64,000 nucleotides of DNA, taken from assembly GCF_009905725.1 (NCBI RefSeq), contig NZ_JAAAKV010000018.1, positions 18,908-82,907 on the forward strand, given 5' to 3'. This document shows, piece after piece, positions 26,446-34,779 of the stretch. This DNA is from Emticicia sp. CRIBPO. Its GTDB lineage: Bacteria > Bacteroidota > Bacteroidia > Cytophagales > Spirosomataceae. The notes beneath the pieces are model-generated. The model ran no database searches and was not told the DNA's origin. It was given only the letters and a program-made list of their open reading frames with translations. Made by a program: the position numbers and the translations under genes. Within the stretch, counting starts at the first letter, position 1. The number at the start of each line of letters is the position of its first letter.

Positions 26446-26723
26446 AATACGTATTGATCATTCACGAAGTAGAAGATTATCCCATCTGGAAAAAGGTTTT
26501 TGATGACGCAGCCGGGATCAGGAAAGACGCCGGGGAAATTTCCTTTCAGCTCCTCAGGTATGAGGCAGATGCCAACAGGATCGTGCATTTTTCCCGGTGG
26601 GTTTCCATTGAGAGAGCCAGGGGGTTCTTTGAGTCGCCAAGGTTGGTACAGATCAGGAAAGAGGCGGGTGTGAAAGCCCCGGAATTTATTTACCTGGAAC
26701 AACTGGAAAACGGGATACTCTGA
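26442..26723 (+). CDS. Dimeric alpha-beta barrel protein (antibiotic biosynthesis monooxygenase-like)
   Basis: 93 aa. It has a ferredoxin-like beta-alpha-beta pattern: YVLIIHEVEDYPIWKKVFDDAA at the start and SRWVSIERARGFFESPRL in the middle, typical of ABM/EthD/DUF1330-like small barrels. Members act as cofactor-free monooxygenases or as lyases/isomerases. It overlaps the membrane protein gene by 4 bp and abuts the CocE-type hydrolase (0-bp gap). Confidence 0.75.
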   Translation: MKYVLIIHEVEDYPIWKKVFDDAAGIRKDAGEISFQLLRYEADANRIVHFSRWVSIERARGFFESPRLVQIRKEAGVKAPEFIYLEQLENGIL

Positions 26724-28616
26724 ATGAAATACATCTTTTTGGCCATACTGGTAGTTATTTTACCTCTTTTTGCGGCTGCTCAGCAGCTTACAGAAGCCCG
26801 GCAGGATTCGGTTTTCGTCAGAGAAAATTTTGTGAAACACGAGGTATTCATTGCGATGAGAGATGGCGTTAAGCTATTTACCTCCATTTATGTACCACGG
26901 GATATTTCTGAAAAGAATCCCTATCCGTTTTTAATACAACGCACCTGCTTTGGCGTTGCTCCTTACGGGGTTGGTAACTACGCCTCGTTGTTATACTACT
27001 CAAGACACATGATGCGTGAAAAATTCATTTTTGTCAGGCAGGACGTCAGGGGCAGGTACATGTCGGAAGGTACATTTACCAATATGACTCCTTTTATCGC
27101 CGGAAAAACTGCCGCTAATGAAGTGGATGAATCAACAGATGCTTTTGATACCATTGAGTGGCTACTCAAAAATGTCCCTCATAACAATGGGAAGGTGGGC
27201 TTATATGGTATTTCTTATGCCGGATTCTATGCCTTATCCGGTGCTTTAAGTGGTCATCCTGCCATCAGAGCCGTTTCCCCGCAAGCCCCGGTGTCCGATT
27301 TTTTCTTTGAAGATTTTCACCATAACGGTGCCTTTGTATTGGCTGTGGCCAACGCCCTGCCCGTTTTTGGGATTCAGCCGCAAAAGCCGACGGCAAATCA
27401 TTGGTACCTGGATTTTTTCCCGGAGATCAAAACCAACAACGGATTCGACTGGTATAAGTCAATGACCCCATTGAGTAACCTGGGAAAGTTATATCCTAAT
27501 AATTTTTTCTGGAACGAAATAGTGCAGCATCCCGATTATGATGATTTCTGGCAAAAACGCAGCCTGATTCCGCATTTGAAGAATAGAAAAAACCTGCCTC
27601 CCGTCTTAAACGTCGGAGGGTGGTTTGATGCCGAAGACATGACCGGCGTTTTGGATGTGTATAAGCATATTGACTCCCGTTCTCCCAATACTCTGATCAT
27701 GGGGCCTTTTGGTCATGGCAACTGGACCAAAGAACAGGGTCATCACCTGCAGGGCAATGTCTATTTCGGAGACAGCCTGTCCACCTTTTTTCAGAAGAAC
27801 ATAGAGCTGGTATTTTTCAGACATTACCTGAAAACCCCGGGGCTTACAGAGGCTCCGTTACCCAAGGCCTGTTTATTTGATACAGGAACTAAAGTGTGGA
27901 AAATGTTCGGTGAATACCCCATAAAAAACACAAGGAAAGTCGATTTCTACCTGGCCGCAGACGGAAAATTATCAGACACTCTACCCCGGGAGGGTTTCCG
28001 TGATTACATTTCTGATCCCGAAAACCCGGTACCTTATGCTGAAGAAGTAAAAGAAACTGCAGATTTTTTACCTGATTACATGATCGCTGACCAGCGGTTT
28101 GTCGCCGGCCGGGGTGATGTGCTCACTTTTGAAACCGGAGCGTTGACGGAAGAAATAACCCTGACGGGAGAAATTATGGCCCACATCAGTTTTTCCACCA
28201 CAGCAACGGATGCAGACTTTTTTGTAAAACTGATTGATGTATATCCTCAGAATGAACCTGATGGACCTTTCACTCCGACAGGTGTTACGTTGGGCGGCTA
28301 TCAGCAAATGGTCCGCAGTGAAATCATGAGAGCCAGGTATCGTAACTCTTTTACAAAACCTGAGCCTTTGAAGTCAGACAAAAAAACAGATTTGAATTTT
28401 AAGCTGCAGGATGTACTGCATACTTTCAAAAAAGGGCATAAAATAATGGTCCAGGTGCAATCTTCAGCATTTCCGCTTTTCGATATAAACCCGCAAAAAT
28501 ATGTACCTGACATCTATCAAGCCACGCAAGCGGATTTCATAAAAGCCACCCACAAGATTTACAGCGACAGTAAAATTTCAGTACAGGTTTTAACAAATAA
28601 CAAAAATGGGAAATAA
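26724..28616 (+). CDS. CocE/NonD family exported hydrolase
   Basis: 630 aa with a signal peptide (IFLAILVVILPLFAAAQQ), so likely periplasmic. The X-Pro dipeptidyl-peptidase/cocaine-esterase fold is shown by YGISYAGFYAL (nucleophile Ser near residue 162), GGWFDAEDMTG (acid Asp) and MGPFGHGNW (catalytic His), followed by the C-terminal jelly-roll (DFFVKLIDVYP...). It hydrolyses esters or amides: cocaine esterase, glutaryl-7-ACA acylase and alpha-amino ester hydrolase belong to this family. It overlaps the next gene by 11 bp. Confidence 0.92.
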   Translation: MKYIFLAILVVILPLFAAAQQLTEARQDSVFVRENFVKHEVFIAMRDGVKLFTSIYVPRDISEKNPYPFLIQRTCFGVAPYGVGNYASLLYYSRHMMREKFIFVRQDVRGRYMSEGTFTNMTPFIAGKTAANEVDESTDAFDTIEWLLKNVPHNNGKVGLYGISYAGFYALSGALSGHPAIRAVSPQAPVSDFFFEDFHHNGAFVLAVANALPVFGIQPQKPTANHWYLDFFPEIKTNNGFDWYKSMTPLSNLGKLYPNNFFWNEIVQHPDYDDFWQKRSLIPHLKNRKNLPPVLNVGGWFDAEDMTGVLDVYKHIDSRSPNTLIMGPFGHGNWTKEQGHHLQGNVYFGDSLSTFFQKNIELVFFRHYLKTPGLTEAPLPKACLFDTGTKVWKMFGEYPIKNTRKVDFYLAADGKLSDTLPREGFRDYISDPENPVPYAEEVKETADFLPDYMIADQRFVAGRGDVLTFETGALTEEITLTGEIMAHISFSTTATDADFFVKLIDVYPQNEPDGPFTPTGVTLGGYQQMVRSEIMRARYRNSFTKPEPLKSDKKTDLNFKLQDVLHTFKKGHKIMVQVQSSAFPLFDINPQKYVPDIYQATQADFIKATHKIYSDSKISVQVLTNNKNGK

Positions 28617-29535
28617 AATATACATCATCGGGGCAGGGGCTGTTGGCAAAGCATTAGCCGTTTTTTTGAAATTGAGTGGTAAAGAGGTGGGCATCATCAG
28701 GGGAAGCGTAGACAATATACCGTCCCAGGTAGAGACCGTTTCTGTCCTGGCGAAAGATGCCATTCTGACCGCCGATATTGAAGTGAGTTCACTTTCTGAC
28801 TATCCTTCTTTTGACGGCATATTGGTAGTGACCAGCAAGTCTTTCGGGAATGAAAAGCTGGCCGAGACCTTAAAATCCAGGGCTAGGAATACACCGGTAG
28901 TCCTGTTGCAAAACGGCCTGGGAGTAGAATCGCCTTTTATTGAAAAGGAATTTACTGATCTATACAGGTGTGTTTTATTTACGACATGCCAGGTTGTTGC
29001 TGAAAATATGATAAGATTTAAACCCGTAGCTGCATCGCAAATCGGGATAGTAAAGGGCACACAGGAAAACCTGCAGCATGTTGTCAACCGCCTTGATAAT
29101 CTTGTATTTCAGTTTCGCGGAGAACAAAATATTCAGCCGGTCATCTGGAAAAAGGCCATTGCCAATTGTGTGTTCAATTCTATTTGTCCGCTTTTAGATA
29201 TTGACAACGGCATATTTGTAAGGGATAAAGCGGTGATGGAATTAGCCGGAAAAGTAATCAGTGAATGTGTTAAAATTGCCAATTTATCAGGAGTTGACAT
29301 CACTGAGCAGGAAGTGACGGAAAGCGTGCTGATGATCAGTAAAATGTCTGACGGCCAGCTGATTTCTACCTTACAGGACATCAACAACAAACGGAAGACC
29401 GAGATTGAAACACTCAATTTTGCTGTAGTGGACATTGCCCGTAAATTAGGAAAAGAGCATGAAGTTACCCGGACAAAACTACTCGGCGAACTCACAAAAA
29501 TGAAATCAGACCTGAATCTTATCTCCCCGGCCTGA
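28606..29535 (+). CDS. Ketopantoate reductase (PanE/ApbA) family oxidoreductase
   Basis: 309 aa. The N-terminal Rossmann motif IIGAGAVGKALA lies at residues 6-17. The QNGLGVE motif typical of the family is near 103 and the catalytic Lys/Asn region WKKAIANCVFNSICPLLDIDNG is near 180. The family reduces 2-dehydropantoate with NADPH, but the operon context (hydrolases, ABM-like protein, TetR) suggests a different 2-oxo acid substrate. I leave out the symbol panE for that reason. It is the last gene of the operon. Confidence 0.88.
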   Translation: MGNKIYIIGAGAVGKALAVFLKLSGKEVGIIRGSVDNIPSQVETVSVLAKDAILTADIEVSSLSDYPSFDGILVVTSKSFGNEKLAETLKSRARNTPVVLLQNGLGVESPFIEKEFTDLYRCVLFTTCQVVAENMIRFKPVAASQIGIVKGTQENLQHVVNRLDNLVFQFRGEQNIQPVIWKKAIANCVFNSICPLLDIDNGIFVRDKAVMELAGKVISECVKIANLSGVDITEQEVTESVLMISKMSDGQLISTLQDINNKRKTEIETLNFAVVDIARKLGKEHEVTRTKLLGELTKMKSDLNLISPA

Positions 29536-29541
29536 AGCCCC

Positions 29542-29572
29542 GTAAAAAGAGAAACGGAGTTTCTCTTTTTAC
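29542..29572 (+). terminator. Terminator of the TetR-controlled operon
   Basis: A perfect 14-bp stem GTAAAAAGAGAAAC / GTTTCTCTTTTTAC with a 3-nt loop, 6 bp after the stop codon. Confidence 0.85.
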
Positions 29573-29635
29573 ATCGCATGCTGCCTATCGCTTAAAGCTA
29601 TCAGCTAATACCTTTTTCCTTCCTCCGGTCACAAC

Positions 29636-29671
29636 AAAAAAAACACCAGAGCAAAACCCCGGCGTTTTTTT
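29636..29671 (-). terminator. Terminator of the - strand stress operon
   Basis: On the - strand AAAAAAACGCC pairs with GGTGTTTTTTTT around a short loop and ends in a T tract, 29 bp after the stop of the 29700 gene. Confidence 0.7.
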
Positions 29672-29699
29672 AATATGAATACAACCCAACTTATATGCG

Positions 29700-30197
29700 T
29701 TAACTTAAACTCGTATTTGGTGGCAGATAGAGCGTACTGATTCTCTCTTTTTCCACATTCACCACACCGTTCGATGATTCGCTGACGTGCATCACCCTGA
29801 TCTCCTTGTCTTTCAGCTGAGGCTCGTCGTGCGTCTCCGTTTTGCGGACCACCCATTTCAGAAAACCCTCTACTATATTCTCACGGTTGTTATTAATGAC
29901 ATTCTTCAGCGTATTCCTCAGGATAAACGGCACCACAAATTTGCCGATCAGCCCCGCCCTGCGAAACAGTACCCTCGAAACCACCAGGTCGACACCCATA
30001 TTGATACCCCAGGTGGCCAGGTCTTTGCTTTTGGGCTTGATTACCGCATTGGAAACGAAGGAGGAAACCGCTTTCAAAGGGTTCAGTTTATCGGCAAAAG
30101 AGGCCACATCGTAGGCTACGTCATTCTCGATTTCATTCAGCCTGAACCTGATCTCCTCTTTTCTTGCCTGTATGCTTTCTAAATTAGTCTTTTTCAT
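29700..30197 (-). CDS. Conserved protein of unknown function in envelope-stress operon
   Basis: 165 aa. An N-terminal helical region with a hydrophobic stretch (WGINMGVDLVVSRVLFRRAGLIGKFVVPFIL, about residues 62-92) could be a membrane-associated hairpin, followed by a hydrophilic tail. I do not recognise the family. It overlaps the holin-like gene upstream by 14 bp, so it is cotranscribed with it. Confidence 0.75.
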   Translation of the reverse strand: MKKTNLESIQARKEEIRFRLNEIENDVAYDVASFADKLNPLKAVSSFVSNAVIKPKSKDLATWGINMGVDLVVSRVLFRRAGLIGKFVVPFILRNTLKNVINNNRENIVEGFLKWVVRKTETHDEPQLKDKEIRVMHVSESSNGVVNVEKERISTLYLPPNTSLS

Positions 30198-30540
30198 GAT
30201 CTGCGTCGTTTAAGGTAGATAAAATATTATCAATCCAGAACTGTCTCAGAAACGCCTGGCCGTAAACATAGATCAACCCGCCGGTCAGAAGATATATAAA
30301 AGCAACGATGTAATATCCCATGGAAGTGCTTTGCAGAAAAGCATTGATAGAATTAGCCAGACCGAAACTCAGGAATAAAAGAATAGTACCCGCAAAAACC
30401 AGTGTAAATACCGAAACGGCCATTTTTGAAATTACCTCCGAAACTTTTTCTGAAAGAGAAAGCAGAGCAAGCTCCTTTTTCAGGTTAACGTATTCGGTTA
30501 CATTTTCAATTATATTTTGATTGTTTTCGTAGTTTTCCAT
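30184..30540 (-). CDS. Holin-X/DUF1469-like membrane protein
   Basis: 118 aa. An amphipathic N-terminus (YVNLKKELALLSLSEKVSEVISK) is followed by two transmembrane helices (residues 38-62 and 74-96), the pattern of the phage-holin-named Actinobacterial Holin-X/YqjE group. In non-phage settings these are envelope stress proteins, and no phage gene is present here. It is cotranscribed with the 29700 gene. Confidence 0.75.
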   Translation of the reverse strand: MENYENNQNIIENVTEYVNLKKELALLSLSEKVSEVISKMAVSVFTLVFAGTILLFLSFGLANSINAFLQSTSMGYYIVAFIYLLTGGLIYVYGQAFLRQFWIDNILSTLNDADHEKD

Positions 30541-30617
30541 GATGATAGTATTTAAAAATTCATAAATAAGTTACATGACATAAATACGTCAATTGTACGT
30601 GTAAAGATGTGTAATGA

Positions 30618-31562
30618 TCAGAAAATCCCGTTCTTCAGCGTAAATCCGACCGAACCAAGGTATTTTTGAGTGGTGTGAAATTTAGCAGCGTAAATTCCGG
30701 GATTCAAGCGTTTTGAAAGTGGTACGTTCATTTGTAATTCAAGTGGATTCCGCGTTAATTCTATGGATTGAGATGCGTGGAATTTAATCGGCATATTTTC
30801 TCCCTGAGTGCTTATGTTTTCAGTCAGTAACCCTGCTACCGGCTGATTTTTACTGTCGTAAACCGTGACATATATTTTCTCATGATCTGTCAGCAGTTTC
30901 TTCAGATACTCAGGTATCGTGAGTGATATTTTAAGGCTTTTACCCTTGCGGGCCAAAGACGTAATATTCTTCCTGTAATTCAAAACCTCCACCCTGAAAT
31001 GGTCCGCCGTAAGATAATTACTCACTTCGTTCAGGTCTTTGCTGACTTTCTCATAGGCCTTTTCTTTTTCAACATAAAGGACTGTCAGAGAGTCGTTTGA
31101 GGTTTTGTGTTTAACCAGGTCTTCCTTTAAAGCAGGAATCTCCCTGGCTTCATTTTCAAGTTTATTTTTGACCACATTCAGGTCCTCGATCTGTTTGTTC
31201 AGTAAGGCCACCTGGCGGTTTCCGTCCCGTCCCCAGTCTCTCAATTCTGCATTCTGGGACTTGAATTTCCGGAGTAAGACCGTTTTCTGCTCAATACTTG
31301 AATTGATGTCGTTGTATTTTTCAACAATCATATTCATTTTATCGGCTTTTCTCTGAAGATTACGGGCCGCTGTTTCTACGTCCTTCTTCAGATTTTCTTT
31401 AACAAATGAAAGCGAATCCACTGCAGCTGTTACCGAGGCATTTTCGAGAGACTTGTCAAAATCCAACCTGTTCTTATACAGATCAAACATGACGGCCCCT
31501 ACAAGGGCTATGCTCAAAGACATAACCACCAGGCTCGTAGGCTTTGGCTGATTCGCTTCCAT
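30618..31562 (-). CDS. Membrane-anchored coiled-coil protein
   Basis: 314 aa. One transmembrane helix at residues 10-26 precedes a long coiled coil (about 45-185, Lys/Glu-rich heptads) and a C-terminal beta-rich domain (KSLKISLTIPEYLK ... VTVYDSKNQPVAG). It probably spans the periplasm from the inner membrane. There is no known family. It lies 37 bp downstream of the YtxH-type gene and 77 bp upstream of the holin-like gene. Confidence 0.75.
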   Translation of the reverse strand: MEANQPKPTSLVVMSLSIALVGAVMFDLYKNRLDFDKSLENASVTAAVDSLSFVKENLKKDVETAARNLQRKADKMNMIVEKYNDINSSIEQKTVLLRKFKSQNAELRDWGRDGNRQVALLNKQIEDLNVVKNKLENEAREIPALKEDLVKHKTSNDSLTVLYVEKEKAYEKVSKDLNEVSNYLTADHFRVEVLNYRKNITSLARKGKSLKISLTIPEYLKKLLTDHEKIYVTVYDSKNQPVAGLLTENISTQGENMPIKFHASQSIELTRNPLELQMNVPLSKRLNPGIYAAKFHTTQKYLGSVGFTLKNGIF

Positions 31563-31599
31563 TGTTGTACTATTTAATCCCGATACCGGATCATCATAT

Positions 31600-31887
31600 T
31601 CATTTTACTTCTTCTTCCAACTCCTCAACTTTCGCTTTGGCGTATCCTTTCAGTTCATTTCCTTTGGCTTTAGCTCTGTCGATCACTTCTTCACCTTTGT
31701 TCATCACGTTTGATCTTGAAGAATTAATGTAGTCAAGCAGTGTGTTGGCGATATCATTTATACCTCTTTTCAATTTGTACCTCGTTTTTGTTCCTTTATC
31801 CGGAGCAAAAGCCAATCCGATGGTTACGCCTGCAGTGGCAGCTGACAATATCCCAAGTCCGATGAATAATTTGCTTCTGTTAGTCAT
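31600..31887 (-). CDS. YtxH domain protein
   Basis: 95 aa. It starts MTNRSKLFIGLGILSAATAG with a short membrane-inserting segment, then the YtxH-typical APDKGTKTRYKLKRGI and a charged helical tail (AKAKGNELKGYAKAKVEELEEEVK). Family members are small stress proteins. I place the start at 31887; a longer frame to 31995 adds 36 residues that do not fit the family. It is the first gene of the four-gene - strand operon. Confidence 0.85.
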   Translation of the reverse strand: MTNRSKLFIGLGILSAATAGVTIGLAFAPDKGTKTRYKLKRGINDIANTLLDYINSSRSNVMNKGEEVIDRAKAKGNELKGYAKAKVEELEEEVK

Positions 31888-32029
31888 AATTGTAGGAGTT
31901 TTAATTTGAAATAATTTATAACAGACAAGATAAAAATCATATTCCCCGCTGGTTTTCAGAGATTTGGGAACTATTCCGGGGTGCATATTCCCCAATCTGT
32001 TGACTAATAGGGGGATTTTTAGTGATAGA

Positions 32030-32350
32030 ATGATTGATTGAGTGTAGAATGATAGAATGGTTTAGTGAATGTTTGCCTGGCCTGAGGCTCCGCCCCGGCG
32101 GGATTGTTTATTGTTCGGTTATTCTGTAAAGACGTTGCATGCAACGTCTCCTTTCGTCGATGTCTTGTCGGGTCTGTTCCCTGCCATGAAATTCGATCAG
32201 GATTGTATTGTTCATTTACTGAAGTATTCATTCATTGAAACATTCACTCCCTTCCGAGGCCGAGCCTCAGGCCGGGCAGGCCCATCCGGAGCAGAGCTCC
32301 AGGCCGGGCAGGCATTCAATCATTCACTAACTCATTCATTGAGGCATTCA
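32030..32350. repeat. Mosaic of palindromes and low-complexity motifs upstream of miaE
   Basis: In order: AATGATTGATTG-type low complexity, a CCTGGCCTGAGGCTCCGCC module, and the perfect 20-bp palindrome AGACGTTGCATGCAACGTCT (32130-32149). These are followed by GGCCGAGCCTCAGGCCGGGC and further CATTCACTCATTC runs. The same three modules in the same order follow miaE. There is no coding potential. Confidence 0.7.
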
Positions 32351-32423
32351 CTCATTCTATCATTCACTCACTCAAAACTAATTCCCCGGAAATTCCTTAC
32401 CTTTACATCCCAATTACAAAACT

Positions 32424-33005
32424 ATGCTTGGACTAAAACTTCCTACCGACCCCCGCTGGGTAAATATCGTTGAATCTAACATTGAAGAGATTCTGACAGA
32501 CCACGCCTGGTGCGAGCAAAAGGCCGCCACCAATGCCATCACCCTGATCACCAACAATCCTGAACTGACGGACCTGGTCACCGACTTACTGGCCCTCGCC
32601 AAAGAAGAACTCGACCACTTTGAGCAGGTACATAACCTCATCAAAAGCCGCGGACTGGTGCTCGGCCGTGAACGCAAGGACAATTATGTCAACGAGCTAT
32701 ATAAGTTCATGGAAAAGGGCGGAAGCCGCCGGGCAGTGCTGGTGGACAGACTATTATTCTCAGCCATGATCGAAGCCCGCAGTTGTGAGCGGTTTAAAGT
32801 CCTCTCAGAAAACATCAGTGACAAAGAACTCTCTAAGTTTTACTATGACCTCATGGTCAGCGAAGCCGGACACTACACCACCTTTATCGGTTATGCACGC
32901 CAGTATGGCGAAGGTGTCGACGTCGACAAAAGATGGAAAGAATGGCTCGCCTACGAAGCCTCCATCATCGAAAACTACGGGAAAGAAGAACGGATACATG
33001 GGTGA
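32424..33005 (+). CDS. miaE: tRNA-(ms2io6A37) hydroxylase, MiaE family
   Basis: 193 aa. A ferritin-like diiron fold is shown by EELDHFEQVH (Glu/His ligands near residues 72-77), EARSCERF near 118 and SEAGHYTTF near 150. The family hydroxylates the isopentenyl side chain of ms2i6A at position 37 of tRNAs reading UNN codons, using O2. The size and motif order match MiaE. It is a single gene, flanked on both sides by palindromic repeats. Confidence 0.92.
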   Translation: MLGLKLPTDPRWVNIVESNIEEILTDHAWCEQKAATNAITLITNNPELTDLVTDLLALAKEELDHFEQVHNLIKSRGLVLGRERKDNYVNELYKFMEKGGSRRAVLVDRLLFSAMIEARSCERFKVLSENISDKELSKFYYDLMVSEAGHYTTFIGYARQYGEGVDVDKRWKEWLAYEASIIENYGKEERIHG

Positions 33006-33249
33006 TGAATGAATGATTGAATGATTGCCCGGATTGAGGCTCCGCCTTTCTGTACAGACGTTGCAGGCAACGTCTTTGGCTGTTTAGATTTTGGCTGTTA
33101 GCCTTTAGCTTTTTTGTAGAGACGTTGCACGCAACGTCTGTTTACCGCGAACTGTAACCAGCAATACTTCATATCCCGATTACCTTTCCCCTTCATGGTT
33201 TCAGAAGGCTGTGCGTATCTACCGAAACCACGAGGTTGCCCGCAACCTC
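33006..33249. repeat. Palindromic repeat cluster downstream of miaE
   Basis: GAATGATTGAATGATTG, GGATTGAGGCTCCGCC and AGACGTTGCAGGCAACGTCT (33056-33075) repeat the module order seen upstream of miaE. A third copy of the palindrome, AGACGTTGCACGCAACGTCT, lies at 33120-33139, and a variant GAGGTTGC-CC-GCAACCTC at 33232-33249. Low-complexity CCTACAGCCTACAG follows up to the end of the acyltransferase gene. Confidence 0.75.
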
Positions 33250-33285
33250 AAAACTCCCTACAGCCTACAGCCTATTGCTTACTCC

Positions 33286-34389
33286 CTACAGCTTACTGCT
33301 TAACGCCTCCTCCTTTTTCCTTCCTCCTTTCTCCGGCCCAACCAACCTGTTCTTCACCCAATTCCTCACCGGCTCTTCGAACAACAGATTGATAAAATAA
33401 CTCAGCACCAGCAGGATCACAAAGGTCTTCCAGAATTTCACGTTTAAAGAATCCTCATGAAAATACCTCGCATACAGATAAAGATACACCGGCAACTGGA
33501 AAAGGAATATCGTATAGCTGATCTCGCCCAGCTTTCTGCAGATCCAGGTGTTGTACAGGTCAAGTAACAAAGACCGGAAAGAAGCCACCCCTAAAATCAT
33601 CAGGGCAAAAACAGGTACGATGTAGATTGTCCTGTACCACGAACTCACCTTAAACTTCATCGTCAGGATCAGCAGGGCGGAATAGACAACGATCGTGAAG
33701 GCGTACTGAAAGAGCTTTTTATATTTTATCCGGCTGAGAAACGCCTCAAATGCAGGTTTGTAATGAGCCACCAGCAGCCCGAATATGAAGAAGACATGAT
33801 ACATCAGCAGCAGGTACCAGTTGTATTCACGCGTCAGCGGCCGCTCTACGAAATAGAAAAAGAAGGGGGAAAGCAAAAAGAAAACCCTGAAAACCCTGTG
33901 GTCAATAAGGTAAAACAAAAACGGGCAGAGAAGATAAAAGATCAGCTCAACCGACAGCGACCAGCTCGTGCCGTTGATCATCTTCGGTTCGGTAATGATT
34001 TTTCCGTCGTACCAGCTGTTCGTCAGCGTAAAATTAGACAGCCATTCTATCGTTGACAGGTTGATGTCGCCGTATCTCCGCGTACCCAAAACCGCCATCA
34101 CAATGAACGACAACAGGTAAACAGGATAGATCCGGGCGAACCTCAACAGCCAGAAAGTCGATATTTTGGGGAAGGTATAACTCGTGAATTTCTTTTTGTT
34201 AGAGACATAAAGCACATAGCCGGACAACATAAAAAAGTACAGCACCGCCAGGCCCCCGTAGTGGAAGACTTCGTGGTGAGGAATATAGTTGAGTGGGAAG
34301 ATGATGGTTTCGCCGTCAAATCCGAAGTGGCTGACCACCACGATAAAACAAGCGATAAAACGGGTAAAAGTGAGTTGCTGATCTTTCAT
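33286..34389 (-). CDS. Acyltransferase 3 family membrane protein
   Basis: 367 aa with about ten membrane helices. The N-terminus has TFTRFIACFIVVVSHFG (catalytic His near residue 21) and LLRFARIYPVYLL (the R-x-x-R-I-x-P motif near 85), typical of the OafA/NodX acyltransferase 3 family. These transfer acetyl or other acyl groups to sugars of LPS, capsule or glycolipids. There is no glycan cluster nearby, so the substrate is open. Confidence 0.9.
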   Translation of the reverse strand: MKDQQLTFTRFIACFIVVVSHFGFDGETIIFPLNYIPHHEVFHYGGLAVLYFFMLSGYVLYVSNKKKFTSYTFPKISTFWLLRFARIYPVYLLSFIVMAVLGTRRYGDINLSTIEWLSNFTLTNSWYDGKIITEPKMINGTSWSLSVELIFYLLCPFLFYLIDHRVFRVFFLLSPFFFYFVERPLTREYNWYLLLMYHVFFIFGLLVAHYKPAFEAFLSRIKYKKLFQYAFTIVVYSALLILTMKFKVSSWYRTIYIVPVFALMILGVASFRSLLLDLYNTWICRKLGEISYTIFLFQLPVYLYLYARYFHEDSLNVKFWKTFVILLVLSYFINLLFEEPVRNWVKNRLVGPEKGGRKKEEALSSKL

Positions 34390-34779
34390 CTGGAATTTAA
34401 AGTCTTTGGGTTGTTGTTAAGAATAGTTCCGCGAAAAAATACACAGTCCGACAACCTCCGGGAGGATGTCAAAAGGTGGTTACCAACGGGTAAAACGGAA
34501 TAAGAATCAATATTTGAAGCACGCAGGTCAGCTCTTTGCCGGCATGTTCAAACGAGGCGATTTTGTACAATTATCCATGGATTCAAAAAGTGATTTTTTA
34601 ATTAACGTCTTGTTAGTTTTTATGGATCCGCCGCATTTCCCTTCCGGGTGCAGTTCACCATGTTGGTAAAGATAAAGAAAAATTGCACAAAAACAAGTCT
34701 GATTTATTGTTTTTTTGATGTGTAAGAGTTATGAATTACATTTTGTGTGGGTGTTGGCAAATAAGTAGAATAATGGCAT
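34390..34779. other. Intergenic region between acyltransferase and reverse transcriptase genes
   Basis: 390 bp. It contains the short dyad ACAACCTCCGGGAGGATGT near 34453 and becomes markedly AT-rich from about 34560, where the composition of the RT island begins. I see no gene and no direct repeat that would mark an integration site. Confidence 0.5.

Noticed and set aside
30184..30540. Prophage indicated by the holin-like gene
   Set aside because: No terminase, capsid, integrase or lysin gene nearby; the holin-X name is used for many non-phage envelope proteins.
31888..31995. 36-residue extension of the YtxH protein
   Set aside because: It would put a charged, unrelated stretch before the family's membrane segment; ATG 31887 fits better.
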